Part shown: positions 53,039 through 63,766 of the stretch, one piece after another
How the letters are laid out: each line of letters begins with the position of its first letter
How positions within the stretch are numbered: position 1 is the stretch's first letter
DNA from: Rhodococcus sp. Leaf278
Lineage (GTDB): Bacteria; Actinomycetota; Actinomycetes; Mycobacteriales; Mycobacteriaceae
Assembly (NCBI RefSeq): GCF_001426085.1
Contig: NZ_LMRR01000042.1
Location: forward strand, 150,129-214,128
Length of the DNA stretch: 64,000 nt
Reading direction: 5' to 3'
The notes under the pieces: generated by a model
Databases searched by the model: none
Told to the model about the DNA's origin: nothing
What the model saw: only the letters and a program-made list of their open reading frames with translations
Program-made: the position numbers and the translations under genes

Positions 53039-53839
53039 TCATCGCGACGACCACGATTGGAGCGGCCCGCGGACCAGCCTGTCCTTGAGCTCCCTCGCGT
53101 GCCTGCGGCTCACCGGCAACTCGCAGGCCGCCAGATCTCCACTTCCGCGCAAGCACACCACCAGACCCGATCCGACGCTGCGGATTCCCGTCACCAGTCG
53201 AAGCGAGACCAGATAGGAACGGTGCACCCGCAGGAATCCTGCTTCTGCCCAACGACTTTCGAGTGCCGAGATCGGTATTCGCACCAGGTGCGAACCGGTG
53301 GCGGTATGCAGTCTGGCGTAGTCGCCGTCGGCCTCGACCCAGGCGACCGTGGATCGGTGCACCAACGTGGTGGTTCCGCCGAGTTCGACCGGAATGACCT
53401 CGTCGGACGAGGTGTCGGCGGACTCCGTCGGTCGACGGCGGGCAACCAGGACCCGCCGCACGGCCTCGGCGAGCCGATCCTCGCGCAGGGGCTTGAGCAG
53501 GTAGTCCACGGCACCCAGATCGTAGGCAGCCAGCGCCCGGTCGTCGTGGGCGGTGACGAACACGACGGCGGGTGGCCGAGCGAACGCGGACAGGATGCCG
53601 GCCAGTTCGAGTCCGTCGAGGCCGGGCATGTTGATGTCGAGGAACACGGCGTCGACAACGGATTGCCCCGAGGTCTGCTTGAGCTGTCGTAGCGCGGTGG
53701 TCGAGTCCTGCGCGGTGAAGACCTCGGCAACGGCGTCCTGCTCGCGCAGCAGGAAGGCGAGCTCGTCCAGCGCGGGGCGCTCGTCGTCCACCGCGAGTAC
53801 GACCAGTCCGCGTCCGCCCGTGGTTCCGGCCTGCGTCAT
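53039..53839 (-). CDS. LytTR-family response regulator
   Basis: A 266-residue response regulator. The receiver domain has the acidic pair VDDERP, phospho-acceptor Asp in AVFLDINMPGLDG, Thr in FVTAHD and Lys in DYLLKPL. The C-terminal LytTR DNA-binding domain reads VAWVEADGDYARLHT, then FLRVHRSYLVSL. Such regulators usually act with LytS/BtsS-type kinases and control carboxylate transporters or wall genes. The ATG overlaps the kinase stop by 4 bp. The small membrane and symporter genes downstream are the likely targets. Confidence 0.92.
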   Translation of the reverse strand: MTQAGTTGGRGLVVLAVDDERPALDELAFLLREQDAVAEVFTAQDSTTALRQLKQTSGQSVVDAVFLDINMPGLDGLELAGILSAFARPPAVVFVTAHDDRALAAYDLGAVDYLLKPLREDRLAEAVRRVLVARRRPTESADTSSDEVIPVELGGTTTLVHRSTVAWVEADGDYARLHTATGSHLVRIPISALESRWAEAGFLRVHRSYLVSLRLVTGIRSVGSGLVVCLRGSGDLAACELPVSRRHARELKDRLVRGPLQSWSSR

Positions 53840-55008
53840 GCCCGCACACCCGGCCTGAATTTCGGCACGCGCATGCTCACCTTGGTGCCTGCGCCCGGTG
53901 CGGTGTCCACGACGAGACCGTAGTCGTTTCCGAAGGCCGCCCGCAGCCGATCGTCCACGTTCGCCAATCCGACATGGGCCGCGTCCTCGGTGTGCAGGCT
54001 GCCCGACCGCAGTACCTCGGGGTCCATGCCCACACCGTCGTCCTCGATACTGATCACCGCGTCGGTGCCCTCGTCGGCGGCGATGATCGTCACGCGGCCG
54101 CCGTCGGGCTTGCCGGACAGGCCGTGCCGAACGGCGTTCTCGACGAGCGGCTGCAGCGCGAGGAACGGCAGCGCGACGCCCAATACCTCGGGCGCGACCT
54201 GCAACGAGACCTGCAAGGAATCACCGAAGCGAGCGCGCTCGAGCGTCAGGTACCGGTCGATGTTGCGAAGCTCGTCCGCGAGCACGGTGAATTCGCCGGC
54301 GTTGCGGAACGAGTATCGGGTGAAGTCGGCGAACTCGAGCACCAGTTCCCGGGCCCGATCTGGATCGGTGCGGACGAACGAGGCGATGGTTCCCAGTGCG
54401 TTGTAGATGAAGTGCGGGCTGATCTGTGCCCGGAGCGCCCGGACCTCGGCGCGGTCCAGCCGAGCCCTCGACGCATCGAGTTCGGCGAGCTCGATCTGCC
54501 CGCATGCGTAGCGTGCGACCTCGGCGATGGCACCGAGCACTCCCGGCCCCGGCTCGTCGACCATGGCCGCACCCAACACCCCGACCACCGGCGAATCGTC
54601 GACCACCAAAGGCTGCGCCACGAGCGCCTTCACCGGGTGGATCGAACCGAGCGGCAGGCGAACCAACACTCGGCGTTGCCCGTCCACGGCTCGTTTCGCC
54701 GCCTCGACGAAGGCCGGTGTCAGCTCCTCCCACGGACCGTCCCAGGCCAGCAGGGAACCGTCGGGATCGCAGATACCGAGCGCTTCCGCCCCGGTCAGCA
54801 CCCGCAGATGGGGCGCCGCGACCGATGCCGAGCGGGCGTCGAGACCGTCACGCAGCGGCTTGGCCGCCAGCGAAGCGGTGTGCAGGGTGGAGTGCACGGC
54901 GCGTTCGGCCGGTGTGGTCAGATCGCGTCGACCACGCAGGCTGATGACGGCGATCACCGTGACGATCACCGCCACGATCACCGCCAGCCACGCCAGAGCA
55001 GCCGTCAT
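53836..55008 (-). CDS. LytS/YehU-type sensor histidine kinase
   Basis: A 390-residue kinase. One N-terminal membrane helix (LAWLAVIVAVIVTVIAVISL) is followed by a GAF-like sensory domain, residues about 55-190 (ALGICDPDGSLLAWDG, VVDDSPVVGVLGAAMV). A His_kinase domain follows with phospho-His in LRAQISPHFIYNALGTI, then an ATPase domain (QPLVENAVRHGL, IEDDGVGMDPE). The kinase is probably cytoplasmic-facing and senses a small ligand. The ATG at 55006-55008 overlaps the hydrolase stop by 4 bp. Confidence 0.92.
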   Translation of the reverse strand: MTAALAWLAVIVAVIVTVIAVISLRGRRDLTTPAERAVHSTLHTASLAAKPLRDGLDARSASVAAPHLRVLTGAEALGICDPDGSLLAWDGPWEELTPAFVEAAKRAVDGQRRVLVRLPLGSIHPVKALVAQPLVVDDSPVVGVLGAAMVDEPGPGVLGAIAEVARYACGQIELAELDASRARLDRAEVRALRAQISPHFIYNALGTIASFVRTDPDRARELVLEFADFTRYSFRNAGEFTVLADELRNIDRYLTLERARFGDSLQVSLQVAPEVLGVALPFLALQPLVENAVRHGLSGKPDGGRVTIIAADEGTDAVISIEDDGVGMDPEVLRSGSLHTEDAAHVGLANVDDRLRAAFGNDYGLVVDTAPGAGTKVSMRVPKFRPGVRA

Positions 55009-56186
55009 CGCGCGCACGTGCTCGACGTCGGTACGTTCAGAAATCGTTCGACGAGCCAGTCGACTCCGGTGCCGTTGGCTGCCAGCTCGGCGTGGCCCTG
55101 CTGCGGTTCGGATCTGAACTCGACGTCGTCGCCCATCGCGCAGGCCGTCGCAACGGCATCGCGAGTCCACTGCGGATCGATCAGGTCGTCGCGCTCGCCG
55201 ACCAGCACGAACAGCGGAACTTCGGTACGGGACGTCGGCAACGACACCGATTCGAGCCAGTCCGTCATCCGGTTCACTGCCTGCTCGGTGGCCGGGAGAG
55301 CATCCGCCGGATCGATGACGGCTCCGGCGTCCGCCTTGGAGAATCCGAGCAGATCGCTGCATGCCGTCAGTGCGGTCACGTTGTCGGCGAACGTGCCGCG
55401 GATGTAGTCCGAACGCTCAGCGCTCGGATCCGCGACGTGCAGCCCCTCGAACAGATACGGCAACAGCAGCTGACGCGCCAACGTCTGTTCGGTCTCGGGG
55501 GCGAGAATGCGAGTCAGATCGGCGGTGGGCGAAAGCGCCGCGGCACCCACCAACTGCAAGCCGTCACCGTAGTCTGCGTTGTGCTCGGCAGCCGCCCAGA
55601 CCGCTTGTCCACCTTGAGAAGTGCCCACTGCACCCCACCGGGTGCCGACGTCGGGCACCACGTTACGGGCCGCACGCACCGCGTCGATGACGTCGTACGC
55701 GGCTGCGTCTCGGTCGAGGTACGCCGGATCCCCCGGTGTCCCGAGCCCCTGGTAATCGGTCACCACCACCACGGTGCCGCGCTCGAGGAACGGCGTCACC
55801 AATCCGATGGTGCCCAACAGATTCGGATACAGCGAGGGTGCGCACTCGTCGGTGACGCCGGTGGTGCCGTGGCCCACCGACACGATCGGCCAGCCGCCGG
55901 GAGGCGCAGAACCCTTGGGCACGAACACCGTTGCCGACGTCTCGGTTCCGCCGCCGGTGACGCCGTCGGTGGTGCGGTACACGATCTTCGATGCCGTTCC
56001 GCCGAGATACGCGACGCCGATGTCGACTTGGCCCAGTTGCATGGACGATACGATCGAGCCACGTTCGGAGCCCTCGGGCGCGGTTGTCGGGGCCTGGACG
56101 GACGGTTCCGGTGGCACCACCGGCGTGCTGCAGGCGGACAGAGCGAATGCCAGTGCAGCGGCCGCCACCAACCCGCTCGACCTCAC
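55005..56186 (-). CDS. Secreted lipoprotein alpha/beta hydrolase (secretory lipase-like)
   Basis: A 393-residue lipoprotein. The signal peptide SGLVAAAALAFALSAC ends in a lipobox, so the Cys would be lipidated. The body resembles the secretory lipase/LIP family: HGTTGVTDECAPSLYPN, VVTDYQGLGTPGDP, nucleophile elbow AVGTSQGGQAVW and later GERDDLIDP, GHAELAANG with the acid and His. The GTG at 56184-56186 with TAGGAG upstream is favoured over an upstream ATG, because it puts the signal peptide at the N-terminus. It is first in an operon with the LytS/LytTR system and the symporter, so it may release the carboxylate that the symporter takes up. Confidence 0.87.
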   Translation of the reverse strand: MRSSGLVAAAALAFALSACSTPVVPPEPSVQAPTTAPEGSERGSIVSSMQLGQVDIGVAYLGGTASKIVYRTTDGVTGGGTETSATVFVPKGSAPPGGWPIVSVGHGTTGVTDECAPSLYPNLLGTIGLVTPFLERGTVVVVTDYQGLGTPGDPAYLDRDAAAYDVIDAVRAARNVVPDVGTRWGAVGTSQGGQAVWAAAEHNADYGDGLQLVGAAALSPTADLTRILAPETEQTLARQLLLPYLFEGLHVADPSAERSDYIRGTFADNVTALTACSDLLGFSKADAGAVIDPADALPATEQAVNRMTDWLESVSLPTSRTEVPLFVLVGERDDLIDPQWTRDAVATACAMGDDVEFRSEPQQGHAELAANGTGVDWLVERFLNVPTSSTCAR

Positions 56187-56214
56187 TGTCTCTGCGCTCC
56201 TACATTGTGTTCGT

Positions 56215-57843
56215 CTACGTCGCGCGTCGTTGGATGCGGGCCTCGGCCGCAATCTCTTCCACGTCCAGACCATTCAACACTGCCCGTAGAGCTTCGTCCT
56301 CCAACTCCCCCGAGTCGCGGGCCGCTATGAGGGCCGCTCGTTGCGCGACCAGCACGTTGTGACGCAACGAATCGAACAGCGCGCCGGCCGCAGCGATTCG
56401 CTCCTCCCGATCCTCGGTCTCCTCCGCGTCCAACCGAGCCCGCACCGAACGGCGAACACGCGAGATCACCTCGGCCACCCGCTCCCGGTCCACTCCGGCG
56501 ATACCGTCCTTCGCAGCACGCTCGAGGTAGGTCTCCGCCGCAGTACGCGCGATGGCCTGCGAGAGCAGGCGCTGATTGTCGGTGCGCTGCTGCTCGAGCG
56601 GATCGGCGACGTCGAGTCGGCGGATCAGCAGCGGCAGCGTCAGGCCCTGCAGCAGCAACGTCCCGACCGCAACGACGAACGCCACGGCCTGGATCACTGC
56701 GCGACCGGGGAATTCGTCCCCCACCACCGTCGTCAGCGGCACACCGGCGGCCGCAGCAAGCGTCACCACTCCGCGCATCCCGGCCCAGGACAGCACCAGG
56801 TTCTGCTGCCAGGTCAGACCGGTCTCGGGAGGTGCTTTCCGCCGAAAAAGTCTGCGCAGCAACACGTCCCGACCGGAATTGGCGAAGATCCAGGCCGGAC
56901 GAACGGCCATGACCACCAGCAGCACCACCAGTGCGTACGCGAAGACGTGATGGACCGGCAATCCCTCACGCTGCACTTCCCGGATCACGAACTTCAGCTG
57001 TAAACCCATGTAGGCGAACACAAAAGCCTCGAGGAGCAGATCCAGCGTCGGCCACACCTGGCGTTCCTGGACCCGAGTGGCGACCGAGACGTCGGCGGTG
57101 ACGCGGCCCAACACGAAGCCGGCGGTGACAACGGCAAGGACGCCGGAGGCGTGGATTTCCTCTGCCGCCAGATAGGCCGCGAACGGCAGCACGAGACCGA
57201 GCACGGTTTCGAGGGCCGAGTCGGCGATGCGCTTGCGGACGAACCGGACGATGCGCGAGAGGATCAGACCGACCAGCACGCCACCGACGATCTCGTAGGC
57301 GAAGAACAACACCGGCGAACCCAGTTCGATGCGGCTACCCGTCACCGACGCCACGGCCAGGGTGAACAGGGTCAATGCCGCCGCGTCGTTCACCAGGCTC
57401 TCGCCGGTGAGGATGGCCATCATTCTCGCGGGCAGGCCGAGCTTGCGGCCGACGGCAATGGCCGACACCGCGTCGGGTGGGGCCACCACGGCACCGAGCA
57501 CCAGGGCCGCACCGAGAGTCAGTTCCGGAATGAGCAAATTTGCGAACCAGCCGACGGCGACCGTCGTCACGACCACCATGACCAGGCCGAGCCGGAGGAT
57601 CTGGCCGAGGTTCCGCCGGAAGGTGACGAACGAGTAATCGAGCGCAGCCGAATACAGCAACGGCGGAAGCACCACGCCGAGGATCAGTTGCGGCGAGAGA
57701 CTGACGTGCGGAACGCCGGGAACGAACGACGCGATGGACCCGACGGTGACCAGAACGAGCGGGACCTGGAGGTCCAGACGCTTGGCGAAACCGGCGACGG
57801 CGATCGCGAAGATGACTACGAGAAGAAGAATCGGTCCGTCCAC
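56215..57843 (-). CDS. CPA1-type Na+/H+ antiporter
   Basis: A 542-residue cation:proton antiporter, with about 12 membrane segments. LVLGAVVAPPDAVSAIAVGRKLG and LTGESLVNDAAALTLFTLAV carry the family's signature Asp residues (PPDA and ND). A C-terminal cytoplasmic part of about 120 residues is rich in Arg/Glu (RVRRSVRARLDAEETEDREER) and likely regulatory. It is followed by the hydrolase gene 28 bp on. The role is pH or Na+ homeostasis. Confidence 0.9.
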   Translation of the reverse strand: MDGPILLLVVIFAIAVAGFAKRLDLQVPLVLVTVGSIASFVPGVPHVSLSPQLILGVVLPPLLYSAALDYSFVTFRRNLGQILRLGLVMVVVTTVAVGWFANLLIPELTLGAALVLGAVVAPPDAVSAIAVGRKLGLPARMMAILTGESLVNDAAALTLFTLAVASVTGSRIELGSPVLFFAYEIVGGVLVGLILSRIVRFVRKRIADSALETVLGLVLPFAAYLAAEEIHASGVLAVVTAGFVLGRVTADVSVATRVQERQVWPTLDLLLEAFVFAYMGLQLKFVIREVQREGLPVHHVFAYALVVLLVVMAVRPAWIFANSGRDVLLRRLFRRKAPPETGLTWQQNLVLSWAGMRGVVTLAAAAGVPLTTVVGDEFPGRAVIQAVAFVVAVGTLLLQGLTLPLLIRRLDVADPLEQQRTDNQRLLSQAIARTAAETYLERAAKDGIAGVDRERVAEVISRVRRSVRARLDAEETEDREERIAAAGALFDSLRHNVLVAQRAALIAARDSGELEDEALRAVLNGLDVEEIAAEARIQRRAT

Positions 57844-57908
57844 CCCGACGATTGTGCCGTCAGCCGCACCCTACGGCGCGACCGACGGCAGCGACAGCCC
57901 GATTCGCT

Positions 57909-58097
57909 CTACTTGTCCGGAATTGCCTTCTTGGCTGCTTCCTGGACCTTGTCGATCTTGTCGGAGTACTTGCCGCCGGTCTTGTTGTCGATGAAGTCCC
58001 CCGCCTTCTCGACCACATCGTCGATCTTGTCCGAGTTCTCGGCCGCAAGGTCCTTGCCCTTGTCGACGATGCCCTTCAGATTGTCTGCGAAGCCCAT
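57909..58097 (-). CDS. Rv0909-like small protein (putative antitoxin)
   Basis: A 62-residue, Lys/Asp-rich, helical protein: MGFADNLKGIVDKGKDLAAE, then NSDKIDDVVEKAGDFID and KIDKVQEAAKKA. It fits the MT0933/Rv0909 family, called the antitoxin of Rv0910 in M. tuberculosis, although the wide presence of such proteins without partners leaves the antitoxin role doubtful. AGGAG stands 6 nt before the ATG. It follows ctpE by 43 bp, as in mycobacteria; the expected SRPBCC partner is 9.2 kb away. Confidence 0.8.
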   Translation of the reverse strand: MGFADNLKGIVDKGKDLAAENSDKIDDVVEKAGDFIDNKTGGKYSDKIDKVQEAAKKAIPDK

Positions 58098-58140
58098 GAC
58101 TTACTCCTACCTCTCGGGGTGCAACCGAACACCTGGCAGC

Positions 58141-60537
<2,397 letters not shown>

Positions 60538-60560
60538 GCGTGCAGCCTAAACCCGGTCGG

Positions 60561-61685
60561 TCAGCCCAGCCGAGCCCACCAACGATCGTCGTGCAGCGTT
60601 CGCGTGCCGTCTATTCGTTGCCCCGGCATCGGCACCGCCACCTGTACCCCGACGTCCTGGGCAGCGGCGTGTAGGCGCACGATCGGCTCGGACCACGGGT
60701 GAAAAGCCAGGTTGAACGTCGCCCAGTGAATAGGCACGAAGATGCCCGACGCCGTCAGGTCCACGTGCGCGGTGACTGCTTCCTCCGGATTCATGTGGAT
60801 GTCCGGCCAGCGCACGTCGTAGGCCCCGACGGGAAGAAGGGTCAGGTCGAACGGTCCGTAGTTGCTGCCGATCTCGGCGAACTTCGGTGTGTAGCCGGTG
60901 TCGCCGCCGAAGAAGACACGACGAACCGGACCGGCAAAGGCCCAGGACGCCCACTGCGTCGAATCGCGGGTCAGGCCACGGCCCGAGAAGTGCCGAGCTT
61001 CGGTGCAGGTGACGGTCAGGCCACCGATGTTCGTCTGCTCGTCCCAGTCCAACTCGATGATGCGTTCCTCGGGCACCCGCCACTTGCGCAGGTGCGCGCC
61101 GATTCCCAACGGCACGACGAACGGTGCCGACTGCGTGCTCGCCAACTTCTGCACCGTCGCCTTGTCGAGGTGGTCGTAATGATCATGGGAGATCACGATG
61201 GCGTCGACGCGCGGCAGGTCGATCAACTCGACCGGAGTCGGATGCAGCCGCGCGGGCCCGACCACAGTCGACGGCGACACGCGATTGCTCCACACCGGAT
61301 CCGCGAGAACGCGGTAGCCGTCGACCTCGATGAGCACGCTCGAGTGGCCGTACCAGGTGACCGCAAGCTCACCCGCATCCACGGGAGCGATCGGCGGGGC
61401 CAGCGGGATCGGTCGCTGCGGCCGCCCCTTGCCGCGTTCGGTGACGAGCGAAACGAGCATGTTCTTCTCGCCCTTGTCGCCTCGCCCCGGCACGTAGCTC
61501 GAGCTGGGGTCCGAATTGTGGAACCGACGGTCGCGGTATCGCGGCGATCCGGCGGCGTACGGGGTGATGTGCACGCGTCGGGCACCGATGGCCGACGGAA
61601 GACCCCACAGCGCCCGGGCCAACCATGCCCCGCTCAGTGCTCCCGTTGCTCCCAGTACGAGTTTCGTCTTCGTCACGGCCACCAC
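60561..61685 (-). CDS. Metallo-beta-lactamase-fold hydrolase (Rv0906-like)
   Basis: A 374-residue MBL-fold protein. The metal motif is VISHDHYDHLD. GDTGYTPKF supplies the bridging Asp and IFVPIHWATFN the final His. An N-terminal hydrophobic stretch (LVLGATGALSGAWLARALWG) may anchor it. The features resemble the NAPE-PLD/UlaG-type branch. It precedes ctpE in mycobacteria too (Rv0906). The substrate is unknown; a phospholipid or lactone is possible. A GTG start at 61683-61685 is used. Confidence 0.88.
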   Translation of the reverse strand: MVAVTKTKLVLGATGALSGAWLARALWGLPSAIGARRVHITPYAAGSPRYRDRRFHNSDPSSSYVPGRGDKGEKNMLVSLVTERGKGRPQRPIPLAPPIAPVDAGELAVTWYGHSSVLIEVDGYRVLADPVWSNRVSPSTVVGPARLHPTPVELIDLPRVDAIVISHDHYDHLDKATVQKLASTQSAPFVVPLGIGAHLRKWRVPEERIIELDWDEQTNIGGLTVTCTEARHFSGRGLTRDSTQWASWAFAGPVRRVFFGGDTGYTPKFAEIGSNYGPFDLTLLPVGAYDVRWPDIHMNPEEAVTAHVDLTASGIFVPIHWATFNLAFHPWSEPIVRLHAAAQDVGVQVAVPMPGQRIDGTRTLHDDRWWARLG

Positions 61686-61730
61686 AGTAGGCGGCGCCGA
61701 CGTCTGCGCAGCTCACCCGTAGCCTTGCCG

Positions 61731-61736
61731 TAGAAT
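61731..61736 (+). promoter_or_regulatory. Candidate -10 box for htpG
   Basis: TAGAAT lies 35 bp before the TTG start of htpG. No HspR (HAIR) or CIRCE heat-shock operator was seen in the short upstream region. Confidence 0.4.
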
Positions 61737-61770
61737 ATTCGCGTCGGTTTTGCTGCTAGAAGGGGAGACA

Positions 61771-63696
61771 TTGAGTACCGAACAGCTCGAATTCCAGGCG
61801 GAGACGCGTCAGCTCCTGGATCTGATGGTGCACTCCATCTACTCCAACAAGGACAGCTTTCTCCGTGAACTGATCTCGAACTCCTCGGACGCGCTGGACA
61901 AGCTGCGCCTGGAGTCGTACCGCAACAAGGACCTGGACGTCGACGTCTCGGATCTGCACATCGAGATCGATATCGACTCCGCCGCCCGTACCCTCACCAT
62001 CCGCGACAACGGCATCGGCATGTCCAGGTCCGAGGTGATCGACCTGATCGGCACGCTCGCCAAGTCCGGCACCGCCGAGGTGCGCAAGAAGCTCAAGGAA
62101 GCCAAGGATGCAGCTGCGTCCGAGGAACTGATCGGCCAGTTCGGCATCGGCTTCTACTCCACGTTCATGGTGGCCGAGAAGGTCACGCTGCTCACCCGCA
62201 AAGCCGGCGAGAGCACTGCCACCAAGTGGGAGTCCACCGGCGAGGGCACCTACGAGATCACCGACGTCGACGACGCCCCGCAGGGCTCCTCGGTGACATT
62301 GGCCCTCAAGCCGGCCGACGAGGAGGACCACCTCCACGACTACGCGTCCGAGCGCAAGATCAAGGAACTGGTCAAGAAGTACTCCGACTTCATTGCCTGG
62401 CCCATTCGCATCGACGTCGAAAAGCGCGTCAAGAGTGACGAAGAGGGCGGCGAGGACACGGTCACGATCGAGACCGAAACGATCAACTCGCAGAAGGCAC
62501 TGTGGACCCGCTCCAAGGACGAGGTGTCCGAGGAGGAATACAAGGAGTTCTACAAGCACGTCAGCCACGCTTGGGACGAGCCGCTCGAGGTCATTCCCTT
62601 CAAGGCCGAGGGCACGTTCGAATACCAAGCGCTGCTGTTCATTCCGTCGCAGGCACCGTTCGACCTCTTCATGCGCGAGAGCAAGGCCGGCGTGCACCTG
62701 TACGTCAAGCGCGTGTTCATCATGGACGACTCGCAGGAACTGCTGCCCGAGTACCTGCGCTTCGTCAAGGGTGTCGTCGACGCAGCAGACCTCTCGCTCA
62801 ACGTCTCTCGCGAGATCCTGCAGCAGGATCGGCAGATCCGCGCGATCCGCCGACGCCTCACCAAGAAGGTGCTCTCGACGGTCAAGGAGCTGCAGAGCGA
62901 GCAGCCCGACAAGTACAAGACGCTGTGGTCGCAGTTCGGCACGGTCCTCAAGGAGGGCCTGATCTCCGACAACGACAACCGCGAAACCCTCTTGGGCATC
63001 GCGTCGTTCGCGTCCACCAACTCCGAGGAGGGCGTGACCACCCTCGCCGAGTACGTCGACCGGATGAAGGACGGGCAGCAGCAGATCTACTACATGACGG
63101 GCGAATCCCGTCAGCAGATCGAGAGCTCGCCGCACATGGAGGCCTTCAAGGCTCGCGGGCTCGAGGTGCTCCTCCTCACCGATTCGGTCGACGAGGTGTG
63201 GGTCGGCAACGTCACCGAATTCGACGGAAAGTCGTTCCAGTCCATCGCCAAGGGCGAGGTGGACCTCGACACCGAGGAGGAGAAGAAGGAGTCCGAGGCC
63301 AAGCGCGAGGAGCAGGACAAGGAATTCGCCGACCTGCTCACCTGGCTCACCGAGACCCTCGGCGAGGACGTGAAGGAGGTACGTCTGTCGACGCGCCTGA
63401 CGACGTCACCGGCCTGCGTCGTCGGCGACGAGTTCAGCTTCTCTCCGCAGCTCGAGAAGATGTACAAGGCGTCGGGACAGTTCGTGCCGACCTCCAAGCG
63501 CATCCTCGAACTCAACCCCACCCATGATCTGGTGACGGGATTGAAGAAGGCTCGCGAGGATCGCAGTGACGACCCGCACCTCGCCGAGACCGCCGAATTG
63601 CTCTACGCGACGGCACTTCTCGCCGAAGGTACGGAACTGAAGGATCCGGCGAAGTTCTCCAAGCTCCTCGCCGATCGCCTAACCCGCACGGTGTAA
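61771..63696 (+). CDS. htpG: Molecular chaperone HtpG (Hsp90)
   Basis: A 641-residue ATP-dependent Hsp90 chaperone. The GHKL ATPase motifs SFLRELISNSSDALDKLR, IRDNGIGMSRSEVIDLIGTL and GQFGIGFYSTFMVA are intact, as are the middle-domain Arg region (NVSREILQQDRQIRAI) and the dimerisation end. The TTG at 61771 (S-T-E-Q-L-E-F follows) is chosen because AAGGGGAGA precedes it at the right distance; the longer frame has no ribosome site. It is a single-gene unit with its own promoter and a strong terminator hairpin. Confidence 0.95.
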   Translation: MSTEQLEFQAETRQLLDLMVHSIYSNKDSFLRELISNSSDALDKLRLESYRNKDLDVDVSDLHIEIDIDSAARTLTIRDNGIGMSRSEVIDLIGTLAKSGTAEVRKKLKEAKDAAASEELIGQFGIGFYSTFMVAEKVTLLTRKAGESTATKWESTGEGTYEITDVDDAPQGSSVTLALKPADEEDHLHDYASERKIKELVKKYSDFIAWPIRIDVEKRVKSDEEGGEDTVTIETETINSQKALWTRSKDEVSEEEYKEFYKHVSHAWDEPLEVIPFKAEGTFEYQALLFIPSQAPFDLFMRESKAGVHLYVKRVFIMDDSQELLPEYLRFVKGVVDAADLSLNVSREILQQDRQIRAIRRRLTKKVLSTVKELQSEQPDKYKTLWSQFGTVLKEGLISDNDNRETLLGIASFASTNSEEGVTTLAEYVDRMKDGQQQIYYMTGESRQQIESSPHMEAFKARGLEVLLLTDSVDEVWVGNVTEFDGKSFQSIAKGEVDLDTEEEKKESEAKREEQDKEFADLLTWLTETLGEDVKEVRLSTRLTTSPACVVGDEFSFSPQLEKMYKASGQFVPTSKRILELNPTHDLVTGLKKAREDRSDDPHLAETAELLYATALLAEGTELKDPAKFSKLLADRLTRTV

Positions 63697-63710
63697 GGGC
63701 TTCGCCCGTC

Positions 63711-63750
63711 GTGCGCGTTTTGCGCCCCTGTGGGTACGCAAAACGCGCAC
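63711..63750. terminator. Perfect 14-bp hairpin after htpG
   Basis: GTGCGCGTTTTGCG pairs with CGCAAAACGCGCAC over a 12-nt loop, between the converging htpG and the last gene. Confidence 0.85.
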
Positions 63751-63766
63751 GTGCGGCGCGGCGGGC

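Noticed and set aside
61686..61770. HspR or CIRCE heat-shock operator before htpG
   Set aside because: Neither the HAIR nor the CIRCE inverted repeat is present in the short upstream region.
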